The notes under the pieces were generated by a model. It did no database searches, had not been told where the DNA came from, and worked only from the letters and a program-made list of their open reading frames with translations. A DNA stretch of 7,508 bases from Anaerolineales bacterium. GTDB lineage: Bacteria > Chloroflexota > Anaerolineae > Anaerolineales > VGOW01. The stretch is from NCBI GenBank assembly GCA_919901875.1, contig CAKKQG010000248.1, positions 1 to 7,508 of the forward strand, given 5' to 3'. Shown here piece after piece: positions 1 through 6,314 of this stretch. Every line of letters starts with the position of its first letter. The first letter of the stretch is position 1. A program made the translations under genes and the position numbers.

Positions 1-437
1 TTCCCCCTGATCTGGCGGCTGGCACGTACCGAGTCGGCATCACCTTGAACAACGGCGCGCGGTTCGATCTGGGCGAAGTTAAGATCAACGTCCCCGCGCG
101 ATCATTCGTCATTCCATCTATCTCGCGCATTGCGAATCACGATTTTAATAACGCCATCCGTTTGCTCGGTTACGATGTGCGAGACGATTCAATCGTCGTA
201 TACTGGCAATCGAAACAAGAGGTGGAAAAACGATTGACGGTCTTCGTTCACAAATTTGAGAAAGGAATTTTGGTAGGCGGGCATGATGCCAGCCCGACGC
301 GCCCGACGACGAGTTGGATCGTGGGTGAAGTGATCACCGATGTTCACCCAATCGGGGTCGGCGACAATTTTGAGATTGGGTTGTATGATCCACTGACGGG
401 TGAACGATTCGGGGAAGTGTTTGTCGTCAAACCTTAA
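1..437 (+). CDS. C-terminal part of a large protein, resembling the tail of GT39-like membrane glycosyltransferases (5' end outside window)
   Basis: The reading frame is open from base 3 to a TAA at 435-437, with no stop before the left edge. The gene therefore starts outside the window, and the TTG at 45 is internal. The visible 144 residues read as a beta-sandwich-like tail. They include LLGYDVRDDSIVVYWQ, then VFVHKFEKG, then the motif SWIVGEVITDV, and end with FEIGLYDPLTGERF. From memory of the family, this order (LLGY.., yW.., FVH.., W..GEvi.D, GlYdp.tG.R) is common at the C terminus of large membrane proteins annotated as family 39 glycosyltransferases or as hypothetical in Chloroflexota. 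No membrane segment or catalytic residue lies in the visible part, so the activity is inferred only from tail resemblance. The next gene begins 13 bp downstream on the same strand, so the two may be co-transcribed. Confidence 0.6.
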   Translation, partial: PPDLAAGTYRVGITLNNGARFDLGEVKINVPARSFVIPSISRIANHDFNNAIRLLGYDVRDDSIVVYWQSKQEVEKRLTVFVHKFEKGILVGGHDASPTRPTTSWIVGEVITDVHPIGVGDNFEIGLYDPLTGERFGEVFVVKP

Positions 438-440
438 TCG

Positions 441-446
441 AGGAGG
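441..446 (+). promoter_or_regulatory. Shine-Dalgarno site of the CBM48 gene
   Basis: A perfect AGGAGG lies 4 bp before the ATG at 451. It fixes the start of the small CBM48 gene against an in-frame non-ATG start at 400, which would overlap the upstream gene. It is the only strong ribosome binding site visible in the window. Confidence 0.8.
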
Positions 447-450
447 CTTT

Positions 451-798
451 ATGTTGAAAAAACGCAAACTCTCAAATGGCAAAGTGCGCGTAACGTTCTT
501 GATGCCAGCGCTCGACACCGTGGGGCAGTTATATTTGGTCGGAGAGTTTAACGAATGGAACGAAACGGCGACGCCAATGACAAAAGCCGATGATGGTTCG
601 TGGAGCGTCGCCCTCACGCTAGACCCGAACCGCGACTATCAATACCGCTATCTCGCCGACGGGCATACGTGGCTCAATGATCGGGAAGCCGACTCATACA
701 CGCGTAACAACTTTGGTTCAGATAATTCTGTGTTGAATCTGATTGAGGAAGAAAAACCGAAACGGAAGAAGAGGGAAGCGGCGAAGAAAAAGTTGTAG
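451..798 (+). CDS. Small stand-alone CBM48 / isoamylase N-terminal-like (E-set) carbohydrate-binding protein
   Basis: The protein has 115 residues and is almost only one domain, spanning about residues 11-97. The signature is VRVTFLMPA, then LYLVGEFNEWNETATPM, then DGSWSVALTL, then YQYRYLADGHTWLND. This is the glycogen-binding E-set fold of branching enzymes, isoamylases and AMPK beta (CBM48). The GEFNEWN segment and the YRYLADG..W strand are the clearest family marks. The tail from about residue 98 is highly charged and Lys-rich (EEEKPKRKKREAAKKK). There is no signal peptide, membrane segment or catalytic domain, so it should be cytoplasmic and non-enzymatic. Proteins of this type bind alpha-glucans or act as small adaptors; the ligand here is unknown. 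It follows the upstream gene by 13 bp with a strong AGGAGG, as expected for an internal operon gene. Its TAG stop forms the base of the hairpin shared with purA. Confidence 0.8.
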   Translation: MLKKRKLSNGKVRVTFLMPALDTVGQLYLVGEFNEWNETATPMTKADDGSWSVALTLDPNRDYQYRYLADGHTWLNDREADSYTRNNFGSDNSVLNLIEEEKPKRKKREAAKKKL

Positions 799-839
799 AG
801 ATTGGAGATTAGAGATTGATCGCTAATCTCCAATCTCTA
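796..839. terminator. Hairpin joining the stop codons of two convergent genes; likely terminator
   Basis: Bases 796-812 (TAGAGATTGGAGATTAG) are the exact reverse complement of 823-839, giving a perfect 17-bp stem with a 10-base loop at 813-822. The outermost three pairs are the stop codons of both flanking genes: TAG at 796-798 on the plus strand and TAG read from 839-837 on the minus strand. Downstream of the stem on the minus strand comes CAACTTTTTCTTC, a usable U-tract for terminating purA. On the plus strand the following AATCTCTAATTACAATTTG is a weak tract. The stem is built from GGAGATT/GAGATTAG-type units like those at 5691-5775, so it may be a repeat insertion now acting as terminator. 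Confidence 0.6.
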
Positions 840-2129
840 ATCTCTAATTACAATTTGTTCTCTCTCCGGTCCCACCGAGATCATCTTGATCGGCAAACCG
901 ATCAACGCTTCAATGCGATTCAAATACTCGCGCGCGGCTTGAGGCAGATCATTAATCTTGCGTACGCTACTAACATCTTCTGACCACCCTTTCACCTCCT
1001 CGTATACCGCCTCACATCCCGCCAAGTGCGAGGGACCTAACGGAAGTTCTTCGTAAATTTTTCCATCTTGGCTATACGCCACACACAAACGCACGCGATC
1101 TAAACCCGACAACACATCCATCTTGGTGATCGCCAATTCGGTGAGTCCGTTGATGCGCGCCGAGTAGCGCAACAAAACAAGATCGATCCAACCGCAACGG
1201 CGTGGTCTGCCTGTTGTCGTGCCGTATTCGTCCCAAGGGTTTGCGCCCGTGCCGCGCAAGCGTTCTGCTTCTGCGCCAAAAGCTTCGGTGGGGAAGGGAC
1301 CTTCGCCGACGCGAGTCTGAAATGCTTTGGTGACTCCAATGACTCGCCGCGTAAACTGCGGGGCGATGCCGAGTCCGGTGAACGCGCCACCGGTGGTGGG
1401 CGACGAGCTGGTGACGTAAGGATACGTGCCGTGATCAATATCGAGCAATGAACCTTGCGCGCCTTCGGCTAAAACATTTTTATTTTCTTTGAGCGCCTGA
1501 TAAAGATAAAGCGACGTGTCGGTGATATACGGTTTGAGTCGCGCGGCGTATTCGGCGAATTCGGCGGCGACGGCTTTGGGATTCAGAGTCGGCTGCCCGT
1601 GGATTTTTTCCAGAGTCATGTTCGCTTGGGCGATGTGAGTCTCCACTTGATCGGCGGCGGATTCCATATCGGCAAAAATTTCTGCGCGCAATCCGCGCCG
1701 CGCATTTTTATCGGTGTAAGCTGGACCGATGCCGCGCCCCGTTGTTCCAATTTTTCCTTGACCCAAAGCAATTTCATTCGCTTTATCCAATGCAACGTGC
1801 GCCGGGGTGATGAGGTGCGCGGCGTAAGAAATTTTTATTCGTGACGGCGAGACATCCACGCCTTTCGCTTTGAGAGTCTCCATCTCTTCGATCAATCGTT
1901 TGGGGTTGATCACCATGCCGTTGCCCAACACGCCGACGACGTTGGGATGGATCACGCCCGAAGGAAGAAGGTGAAGTTTAAAAATCTCGCGCCCAACGGT
2001 GACAGTGTGACCGGCGTTGTCGCCGCCGGAGTAACGGGCGACGATGTTCGCGCTTTTGGCGAGATGATCGGTGATGCGTCCTTTGCCTTCGTCTCCCCAT
2101 TGTGCGCCGATGATGATGTCTAATGACAT
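837..2129 (-). CDS. purA: Adenylosuccinate synthetase
   Basis: This 430-residue protein joins IMP and aspartate using GTP to form adenylosuccinate, the first committed step from IMP to AMP, in the cytoplasm. The full set of family motifs is present. The N-terminal loop GAQWGDEGKG is at residues 8-17, with catalytic Asp13. The segment SGGDNAGHTV carries catalytic His41. The IMP-binding stretch QGKIGTTGRGIGPAY starts at about 124. Next come QGSLLDIDHGTYPYVTSS at about 225 and GVTKAFQTRVGEGPFPTE at about 265. The segment TTTGRPRRCGWIDL at about 304 holds the base and aspartate-binding loop. Length is normal for bacterial PurA (about 430). The ATG at 2129 directly precedes the conserved first strand (SLDIIIGAQWGDEG). 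No Shine-Dalgarno is seen, but CATAAT sits 7 bp before the ATG. The last residues (IRD, stop) are encoded inside the terminator repeat at 796-850. No neighbour belongs to purine synthesis. Confidence 0.97.
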   Translation of the reverse strand: MSLDIIIGAQWGDEGKGRITDHLAKSANIVARYSGGDNAGHTVTVGREIFKLHLLPSGVIHPNVVGVLGNGMVINPKRLIEEMETLKAKGVDVSPSRIKISYAAHLITPAHVALDKANEIALGQGKIGTTGRGIGPAYTDKNARRGLRAEIFADMESAADQVETHIAQANMTLEKIHGQPTLNPKAVAAEFAEYAARLKPYITDTSLYLYQALKENKNVLAEGAQGSLLDIDHGTYPYVTSSSPTTGGAFTGLGIAPQFTRRVIGVTKAFQTRVGEGPFPTEAFGAEAERLRGTGANPWDEYGTTTGRPRRCGWIDLVLLRYSARINGLTELAITKMDVLSGLDRVRLCVAYSQDGKIYEELPLGPSHLAGCEAVYEEVKGWSEDVSSVRKINDLPQAAREYLNRIEALIGLPIKMISVGPEREQIVIRD

Positions 2130-2135
2130 TCAATA

Positions 2136-2211
2136 AATTATGAAGGATGAAGGATGAATCATGAACGCCACGCGAGTCTTCATAATTCATACTTCATAAT
2201 TCATCCTTTCA
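2136..2211. repeat. Heptameric ATGAA/TTCAT repeat with inverted arms, between purA and the sugar transferase
   Basis: The left half is a run of 7-base units starting ATGAA: ATGAAGG twice (2140-2153), ATGAATC (2154-2160), ATGAACG (2161-2167). The right half holds TTCATAA, TTCATAC, TTCATAA, TTCATCC (2179-2206). Arms 2151-2165 and 2193-2207 pair with one mismatch, and AATTATGAA (2136-2144) pairs with TTCATAATT (2179-2187), so alternative hairpins are possible. The array fills nearly the whole spacer. At one end it supplies the CATAAT hexamer before purA, and at the other it runs into the TGA stop of the transferase (2211-2209). Confidence 0.75.
2137..2142 (-). promoter_or_regulatory. Putative -10 element of purA (leaderless start)
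   Basis: On the minus strand CATAAT ends 7 bp before the purA ATG, with no Shine-Dalgarno in between. This spacing would put transcription start at or next to the A of the ATG. The best -35 candidate at 17 bp spacing is TTCATG, which is weak. The hexamer lies inside the heptameric repeat, so a chance match is possible. Confidence 0.35.
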
Positions 2212-3627
2212 GTAAGCGCCGCGCCCCAGCAACACGTGCGGGATGGTGCGCGCCATGATCGTCAGGTCGAGTGAGAGCGACCAATTTTCGATGTAGTAAA
2301 TATCGAGCAAACACATTTCGTCAAAGGTGAGATCGCTGCGCCCAGAAATTTGCGGCAGACCGCTGATGCCGGGCAAAACTTCGAGTCGCTGTTTTTGCCA
2401 CGCTTCATATTTTTCAACTTCTTCGGGCAAGGCCGGGCGAGGACCGATCACGCTCATCTCGCCGCGCAAGACGTTGAGGAATTGAGGCAGTTCATCCATA
2501 CTCGCGCGCCGAATAAATTTGCCGATGCGCGTGCGGCGCGGATCGTCTTTGATTTTAAATAGGGGACCGCTCGCTTCGTTCTGCTCTTTCAACGCCTCAC
2601 GTTCCTCTTCGGCGCCAACTTTCATCGAGCGGAACTTGACGATCTTAAACGGCTTGCCCTGTTGACCGATGCGCGTTTGCGAGAAAAAGATGGGGCCCGG
2701 CGAATCGAGTCGGATCAAGAGCGCGATGATCGCCCCCAACGGAATCGCCGCGATCATGATCAGCAGCGTCACAAAAATATCTATGATCCGTTTGGCGGCT
2801 CGCGCCTGCGGCGAAAGATTTAATTCCTTGATGCCAATCAAGGGGATGCCGCCGAGGTCGTCCACATCCACCCGACTCAGGTTGAGCTGGAACAAATCTG
2901 GCACGGCGCGCGGGCGCACGCCGCGTCGCTCACACACGCTGACCAAGTTAGCAATTTTGCGTTGATACATCCACGGCAAAGTGATGATCACTTCTTCGAT
3001 CTTCTCTTCAGTCAGAATCGATTCGATGCGATCTAAATTTCCTAACGCGCGGAAGCGACCAATATCGGTTGTGCCGCGCGCGGGATCGTCATCCACAAAA
3101 CCGATCACGGTGTAACCGAGATCGGCGCGGGCAACCATCGTCCGCATCACCGCCAGTCCCACGTCGCCCACGCCGACGATCAACACTCGCCGCGCGCCGA
3201 TGCCGCGCTGGCGCAACTGCGCTTCGGCGATGCGGCGAATGAGTCGCGCTACTCCTAAGATCAGCATGATCAAAATGCTGTCGTATAAAAACATCAAACG
3301 CGAATAGGCGAGCGGACGCAAACCAAAGGTCACAGCGAAAACGATCACGATACTGGTCAGCGTTGCGTTGAACAGCAAGAACATTTCCGAGATCAGCGAC
3401 CTACCACGTTGCGAAGAGTAGCCACTGTTGATCGCCAGATAGATCACCAAAAATGCGGCGAGGAAAGCGAACCATATAAGATAGGGATCAATGGTGCTGT
3501 CGAATTCGGGTTCGACGGCGACAAAAATTTGCACGCGATAGCGCAGATACCATGCCAGTGCTGAGGCGAGAAGCACTAAGACAAAATCGAGCGTGGGATA
3601 AATTAAGCGAGAGAGAGGGGCTTTCAT
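2209..3627 (-). CDS. Polyprenyl-phosphate sugar-1-phosphate transferase (exopolysaccharide priming enzyme, WbaP/WcaJ-like)
   Basis: This 472-residue membrane enzyme should move a sugar-1-phosphate from a nucleotide sugar to undecaprenyl phosphate, the first step of exopolysaccharide or O-glycan assembly. Hydrophobic segments near residues 10-27, 49-67, 82-101 and 109-127 form the usual N-terminal membrane bundle. A Rossmann-like nucleotide-binding region follows, with RRVLIVGVGDVG at about 146-157 and GFVDDDP at about 176. The catalytic bacterial sugar transferase domain runs from about 277 to the end. It includes KRIIDI, then DSPGPIFFSQTRIG, then KIVKFRSM, then RRASMDELPQFLNVLRGE with the catalytic Asp378-Glu379 pair, then SVIGPRP, then PGISGLPQISGRS. 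The ATG at 3627 was chosen because the 37 extra codons up to a start at 3738 only translate the palindromic repeat at 3642-3724. No Shine-Dalgarno precedes it; a weak TCTAAG sits 6 bp upstream. Donor sugar cannot be told from sequence. Confidence 0.93.
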   Translation of the reverse strand: MKAPLSRLIYPTLDFVLVLLASALAWYLRYRVQIFVAVEPEFDSTIDPYLIWFAFLAAFLVIYLAINSGYSSQRGRSLISEMFLLFNATLTSIVIVFAVTFGLRPLAYSRLMFLYDSILIMLILGVARLIRRIAEAQLRQRGIGARRVLIVGVGDVGLAVMRTMVARADLGYTVIGFVDDDPARGTTDIGRFRALGNLDRIESILTEEKIEEVIITLPWMYQRKIANLVSVCERRGVRPRAVPDLFQLNLSRVDVDDLGGIPLIGIKELNLSPQARAAKRIIDIFVTLLIMIAAIPLGAIIALLIRLDSPGPIFFSQTRIGQQGKPFKIVKFRSMKVGAEEEREALKEQNEASGPLFKIKDDPRRTRIGKFIRRASMDELPQFLNVLRGEMSVIGPRPALPEEVEKYEAWQKQRLEVLPGISGLPQISGRSDLTFDEMCLLDIYYIENWSLSLDLTIMARTIPHVLLGRGAY

Positions 3628-3641
3628 ACTGGGCTTAGACC

Positions 3642-3724
3642 CGTCATTGCGAGCGCACTTTGCGAAGCAATCTCGGTCTCGCCACGAGATTGCTTCGTCG
3701 CAAAGAACGCTCCTCGCAATGACG
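3642..3724. repeat. Long palindromic repeat, copy 1
   Basis: The element opens with CGTCATTGCGAG and closes with its reverse complement CTCGCAATGACG at 3713-3724. A second inverted pair lies inside: CGAAGCAATCTC (3663-3674) against GAGATTGCTTCG (3686-3697). It can fold into a cruciform or a long RNA hairpin. Copy 2 at 6334-6427 has the same orientation, the same outer ends and the same inner arms. Elements with CATTGCGA..AAGCAATCTC arms occur in multicopy in many bacterial genomes. Their translations (here VIARSVLCDEAIS and FAKCARND) often appear as spurious gene extensions. Confidence 0.85.
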
Positions 3725-3748
3725 CTGAGCAGCCACAATAAAAAAAGA

Positions 3749-3783
3749 ATTCGTGATATTCGCTCATTCGTGGTATTCGTGAT
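3749..3783. repeat. ATTCGTG-type short tandem repeat
   Basis: Four consecutive units each begin with ATTCG: ATTCGTGAT, ATTCGCTC, ATTCGTGGT, ATTCGTGAT. They lie between the stop of the upstream glycosyltransferase and the palindromic repeat. A run of seven A residues on the plus strand (3740-3746) follows on the transferase side. It would be a T-run in the transcript, but no stable stem precedes it, so I do not call a terminator. Confidence 0.6.
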
Positions 3784-3811
3784 GGAATCATCTTGTCCTG
3801 CATGAGTCCAG

Positions 3812-4936
3812 TCATAAATCTAACGCCCTCGCATACACCCGCGCCGTTTCCCGCGCAGTGTCAGGCCAGTTAAATTTGTCGGTGTGTTTCAAGCCGCGCG
3901 CCGAAAGTTCTTCGCGCAACGACTCGCTATCAAGCAAGCGCGCCAGCGCCTCACTCAGCGCGTCAGCGTCATCGGGCGGCACGAGCAAAGCGGCGTCGCC
4001 TGCCGCTTCGGGCAGCGAGGAGGCATTGGTGGTGATCGTCGGCGTGCCGCAGGCCATCGCTTCGATCACCGGCAGACCAAAACCCTCGTAGGTTGAGGGA
4101 TAGACAAACACTTTCGCCGCCGCGTACCACATCGGTAGATCCTCTTCGGCGACGTAACCCGGAAAGATCACATCGCGGCTCAGGCGCAATTCTTCCACCG
4201 TTTGAAACACGTCTTCGTACATCCAGCCACGCCCACCGGCGCAAATTAACTTCACGCCATTGGGTCGCAGCTTGGCGTAAGCGCGAATTAAAGTAGAAAG
4301 ATTTTTGCGCGGCTCAATCGTCCCCACATACAAAATAAATTTTTCGGGCAAGCCGCGCAACTCGCGGAAGGCGGCAACCGCTTCGGGGATCGGCGGCGAG
4401 AACCAAGGGTCAACTCCCGAATACACCACATCAATTTTTTCGGCAGGCACACCGTAGACATCCATCACTTCTTGTTTTGTAAATTTAGAAACGGCGATGA
4501 TACGTTTGGCGCGTTGACACGAGAGTTGGGTGAAGAGGCTGAGATAGGCGCGATGGGGTCCACGGAATCGTTCGGGCGCGCGGCGAAATGATAGATCGTG
4601 AATCGTGATCACCGACGGGGTCGCCGCCACCAACGGCGCGACGAACGCCATGCAATGAACTAACTCCGCGCCCGACCCGCGCAGTGCAAACGGTTGAATC
4701 ACTTGTTCCCAAAAAATTCGGGTGAAAGGTTTTTCGGTTTTCAACGACGTGCGTTGAATAGCAATCGAAGGATGGAGAGTCGGCGCGGTGTCTGAGGTGA
4801 AGGCGGTGTAAGCAAAACGCGAATCGGCGTCAGGCAGATGCTCGATGAGACTGCAAATATAACGATGAATTCCTGCGGCGCGATACGATTGTTGACCGGA
4901 GAGGAGTTGAGCGTTGAGGGCAACGCGAATTGGCAT
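3812..4936 (-). CDS. GT4-family glycosyltransferase (GT-B fold)
   Basis: This 374-residue cytoplasmic or membrane-associated enzyme should transfer a sugar from a nucleotide donor with retention of configuration. The N-terminal acceptor domain has a loop that is often glycine-rich in this family (residues 11-25, LLSGQQSYRAAGIHR). It also has TIHDLSFRRAPERF at 111-124 and RAKRIIAVSKFTK at 142-154. The C-terminal donor domain starts near 198 with FILYVGTIEPRKN (200-212), where Arg and Lys are the usual phosphate contacts. The EX7E signature EGFGLPVIE spans Glu284 to Glu292, followed by AMACGTP. The layout matches mannosyl- or rhamnosyl-type enzymes of polysaccharide loci, but the sugar cannot be assigned. 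The ATG at 4936 has no Shine-Dalgarno. TATAAT stands 7 bp upstream, suggesting a leaderless transcript. The next gene downstream on the strand starts 184 bp away across two repeats. Confidence 0.93.
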   Translation of the reverse strand: MPIRVALNAQLLSGQQSYRAAGIHRYICSLIEHLPDADSRFAYTAFTSDTAPTLHPSIAIQRTSLKTEKPFTRIFWEQVIQPFALRGSGAELVHCMAFVAPLVAATPSVITIHDLSFRRAPERFRGPHRAYLSLFTQLSCQRAKRIIAVSKFTKQEVMDVYGVPAEKIDVVYSGVDPWFSPPIPEAVAAFRELRGLPEKFILYVGTIEPRKNLSTLIRAYAKLRPNGVKLICAGGRGWMYEDVFQTVEELRLSRDVIFPGYVAEEDLPMWYAAAKVFVYPSTYEGFGLPVIEAMACGTPTITTNASSLPEAAGDAALLVPPDDADALSEALARLLDSESLREELSARGLKHTDKFNWPDTARETARVYARALDL

Positions 4937-4943
4937 GAGGTGG

Positions 4944-4949
4944 ATTATA
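4944..4949 (-). promoter_or_regulatory. Putative -10 element (TATAAT) for the 374-aa glycosyltransferase
   Basis: A perfect TATAAT on the minus strand is separated from the ATG at 4936 by seven bases (CCACCTC). There is no Shine-Dalgarno, and no G occurs in the minus strand upstream for about 96 bases. The spacing fits transcription starting at the ATG. The hexamer 17 bp upstream is TCCCTT, a poor -35. Confidence 0.5.
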
Positions 4950-5033
4950 AAGGAAAGAAAGGAGATAAGGGAGATAAAGGAAATGGGGGAAATGAAAAGG
5001 GGGATAAAGGATATAAGGGAAATGAAGGAACAT
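4949..5033. repeat. Purine-rich 9-bp tandem repeat in the spacer between the two glycosyltransferase genes
   Basis: Degenerate 9-base units can be laid end to end: AAAGGAAAG, AAAGGAGAT, AAGGGAGAT, AAAGGAAAT, GGGGGAAAT, then a 12-base variant, AAAGGATAT, AAGGGAAAT and a 10-base variant. From 4935 to 5030 the plus strand has no C at all. The array starts immediately upstream of the TATAAT of the 374-aa glycosyltransferase gene. The rest of the spacer, 5034-5147, holds nothing I recognise. Confidence 0.7.
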
Positions 5034-5147
5034 GGAAACGTGTAGACTTGTTGGAAAGAATCTGCAGTGTCATGTCATCCATCCTTTCACCGTTAATCTT
5101 ACACTATTCTTTCCGCACATCAGCGAGATCGCCCGCAAGGGGCTATG

Positions 5148-6308
5148 CTACATTTTTAACTCCCGATACACCCTCACCGTCTCCTCGGCGATTCTCTTCT
5201 GCGTAAATTTTTCTAGCACTCTCTCGCGCCCGCGCTGGGCGAGATCGTTTCGCAAATCAATATCGTCTCGCAAACGGATCAAAGCGTTGGCGAGTTCAAG
5301 GTCGTCGCCCTCTTTGACGATTAAGCCCGCATCGCCGATGACGTTAGGAATCTCGCCGCAGGTGGAGCCGATGACGGGTACGCCGCATGACATATTTTCA
5401 ATCAAGGCGCGACCAAACTGTTCTTTCCAATTGGATTGAGTGAGTGAAGGCAAAACGAAGACATCAATACTTCGGGAGAAGTCCGGAGTCTCGGTTGAGG
5501 GAATCCAGTTGAGGAATTCGACTCGGTCTCGCACATTGAGATCGCGCGCAAGGTTTTCTAACGAATCGTGTTGAGGCCCCGAGCCAAGAATTTTTAATCG
5601 CGAGTGGTCGTTGAGGCGGGCGAAGGCGCGGAGGAGGATGTGGACGCCTTTTTCGCGGACGAGGCGACCTGCATAACCAATGGTGTAATTGGAGATTGGA
5701 GATTGGAGATTGGAGGTTGGAGGTTGGAGGTTGGAAGTTGGAAGTTGTGATTTTGAGATTTGAGATTTGGGATTTGGTGAAAACAATTCCGTATCAACGC
5801 CGAATTGCGGGATGACTTTTATTTTGCCTGTGTAGCCTTTGCTGCGCCAGACTTCAACCGAGTCGTGATTGCCGCAGATGGCGTAGTCTGTGTGATTCAA
5901 AACGTAGGTCTCAATGGCGTTGAAGGGGAAGGGATAACGGCGATTTAGATTCTGCCAAGAGAAGAAGAGTGAGCGGGCGTGATATTTTTGGGCGAGGCGG
6001 AGGGCGTGAAAGGTGGCGAAGTTATAGGGTTCTTCGTCAATGTGAATCACATCGGGCAACACTTCACGAACCAGCGCCTCGAAGCGCGGGTAGAAGTGCA
6101 GATGAAAGTTTCCGTTAAATAAAATGGGTTGGGTGACAAGGCGGTATCCCCGTGTGTAGATTTTTTCTAACTTCAATATGCCGCGCTCGTCTTTCCATTC
6201 CGGTGGAACAGCAACGGTCAATTCAATATTGTCGTACGCGGCGATCTCTTCCAACTTGCGCTGATAGGCGCCGACCACGCACGCTTTGGAGAGCATGAGG
6301 ACTCGCAT
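5148..6308 (-). CDS. GT4-family glycosyltransferase with a repeat-derived linker insert
   Basis: This 386-residue protein is a GT-B glycosyltransferase. The N-terminal domain runs from MRVLMLSKACVVGAYQRKLEE through VIHIDEEPYNFATFHALRLA (about 88-107) to AICGNHDSVEVWRSKG (143-158) and KVIPQFGVDTELFSP (164-178). The donor domain starts at YTIGYAGRLVREKGV (208-222) and carries LGSGP (241-245). The EX7E motif EQFGRALIE spans Glu296 to Glu304, followed by NMSCGVPVIGSTCGEIP. Between the domains, residues 179-207 are a low-complexity stretch with a heptapeptide period (PTSNLQP, PTSNLQS, PISN), encoded by the 7-bp repeat at 5691-5775. Related enzymes normally have a short variable linker here, so function is probably kept. 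The ATG at 6308 is preceded by TATAAT at 6 bp and no Shine-Dalgarno. It lies in a likely polysaccharide group with the 374-aa glycosyltransferase and the priming transferase. Donor and acceptor are unknown. Confidence 0.92.
   Translation of the reverse strand: MRVLMLSKACVVGAYQRKLEEIAAYDNIELTVAVPPEWKDERGILKLEKIYTRGYRLVTQPILFNGNFHLHFYPRFEALVREVLPDVIHIDEEPYNFATFHALRLAQKYHARSLFFSWQNLNRRYPFPFNAIETYVLNHTDYAICGNHDSVEVWRSKGYTGKIKVIPQFGVDTELFSPNPKSQISKSQLPTSNLQPPTSNLQSPISNYTIGYAGRLVREKGVHILLRAFARLNDHSRLKILGSGPQHDSLENLARDLNVRDRVEFLNWIPSTETPDFSRSIDVFVLPSLTQSNWKEQFGRALIENMSCGVPVIGSTCGEIPNVIGDAGLIVKEGDDLELANALIRLRDDIDLRNDLAQRGRERVLEKFTQKRIAEETVRVYRELKM
5691..5775. repeat. Heptameric GGAGATT tandem array inside a glycosyltransferase gene
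   Basis: On the plus strand the array reads GGAGATT three times (5691-5711), GGAGGTT three times (5712-5732), GGAAGTT twice (5733-5746), one 8-base unit GTGATTTT (5747-5754), GAGATTT twice and GGGATTT (5755-5775). The variants are grouped by type, as expected for unit-by-unit duplication. Because 7 is not a multiple of 3, three units encode seven residues, giving the heptapeptide period in the protein. The units carry no stop codon in any frame. The GGAGATT core recurs at the purA terminator (796-850). Confidence 0.9.
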
Positions 6309-6314
6309 GGGGCG

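Noticed and set aside
189..617. Minus-strand 142-codon frame opposite the first two genes
   Set aside because: It is a shadow of two genes with clear family motifs on the plus strand and shows no domain of its own.
3624..3815. Minus-strand 63-codon frame whose stop overlaps the ATG of the priming transferase
   Set aside because: It consists mainly of translated repeats (ATTCGTG units and the palindrome) and has no recognisable domain. A leader-peptide role cannot be supported.
5125..5147. Possible terminator after the 386-aa glycosyltransferase (GCCC/GGGC pairing)
   Set aside because: The stem would be only about 4 bp and no T-tract follows on the minus strand.
4838..5206. Plus-strand frame with collagen-like G-x-y repeats (KGDKGDKGN, EKGDKGYKG)
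   Set aside because: The pattern is what a 9-bp purine repeat yields in one frame. The frame overlaps the starts and ends of two well-supported glycosyltransferase genes on the other strand and has no signal peptide or ribosome site.
5691..5775. CRISPR-like array
   Set aside because: Units of 7 bp follow each other without spacers, so this is a simple tandem repeat. No CRISPR array or cas gene is present anywhere in the window.
5594..5797. Alternative minus-strand frame also encoding PTSNLQP-type repeats
   Set aside because: It is the same 7-bp array read in a second frame; the flanking residues match no family. It only confirms that the repeat is stop-free in several frames.
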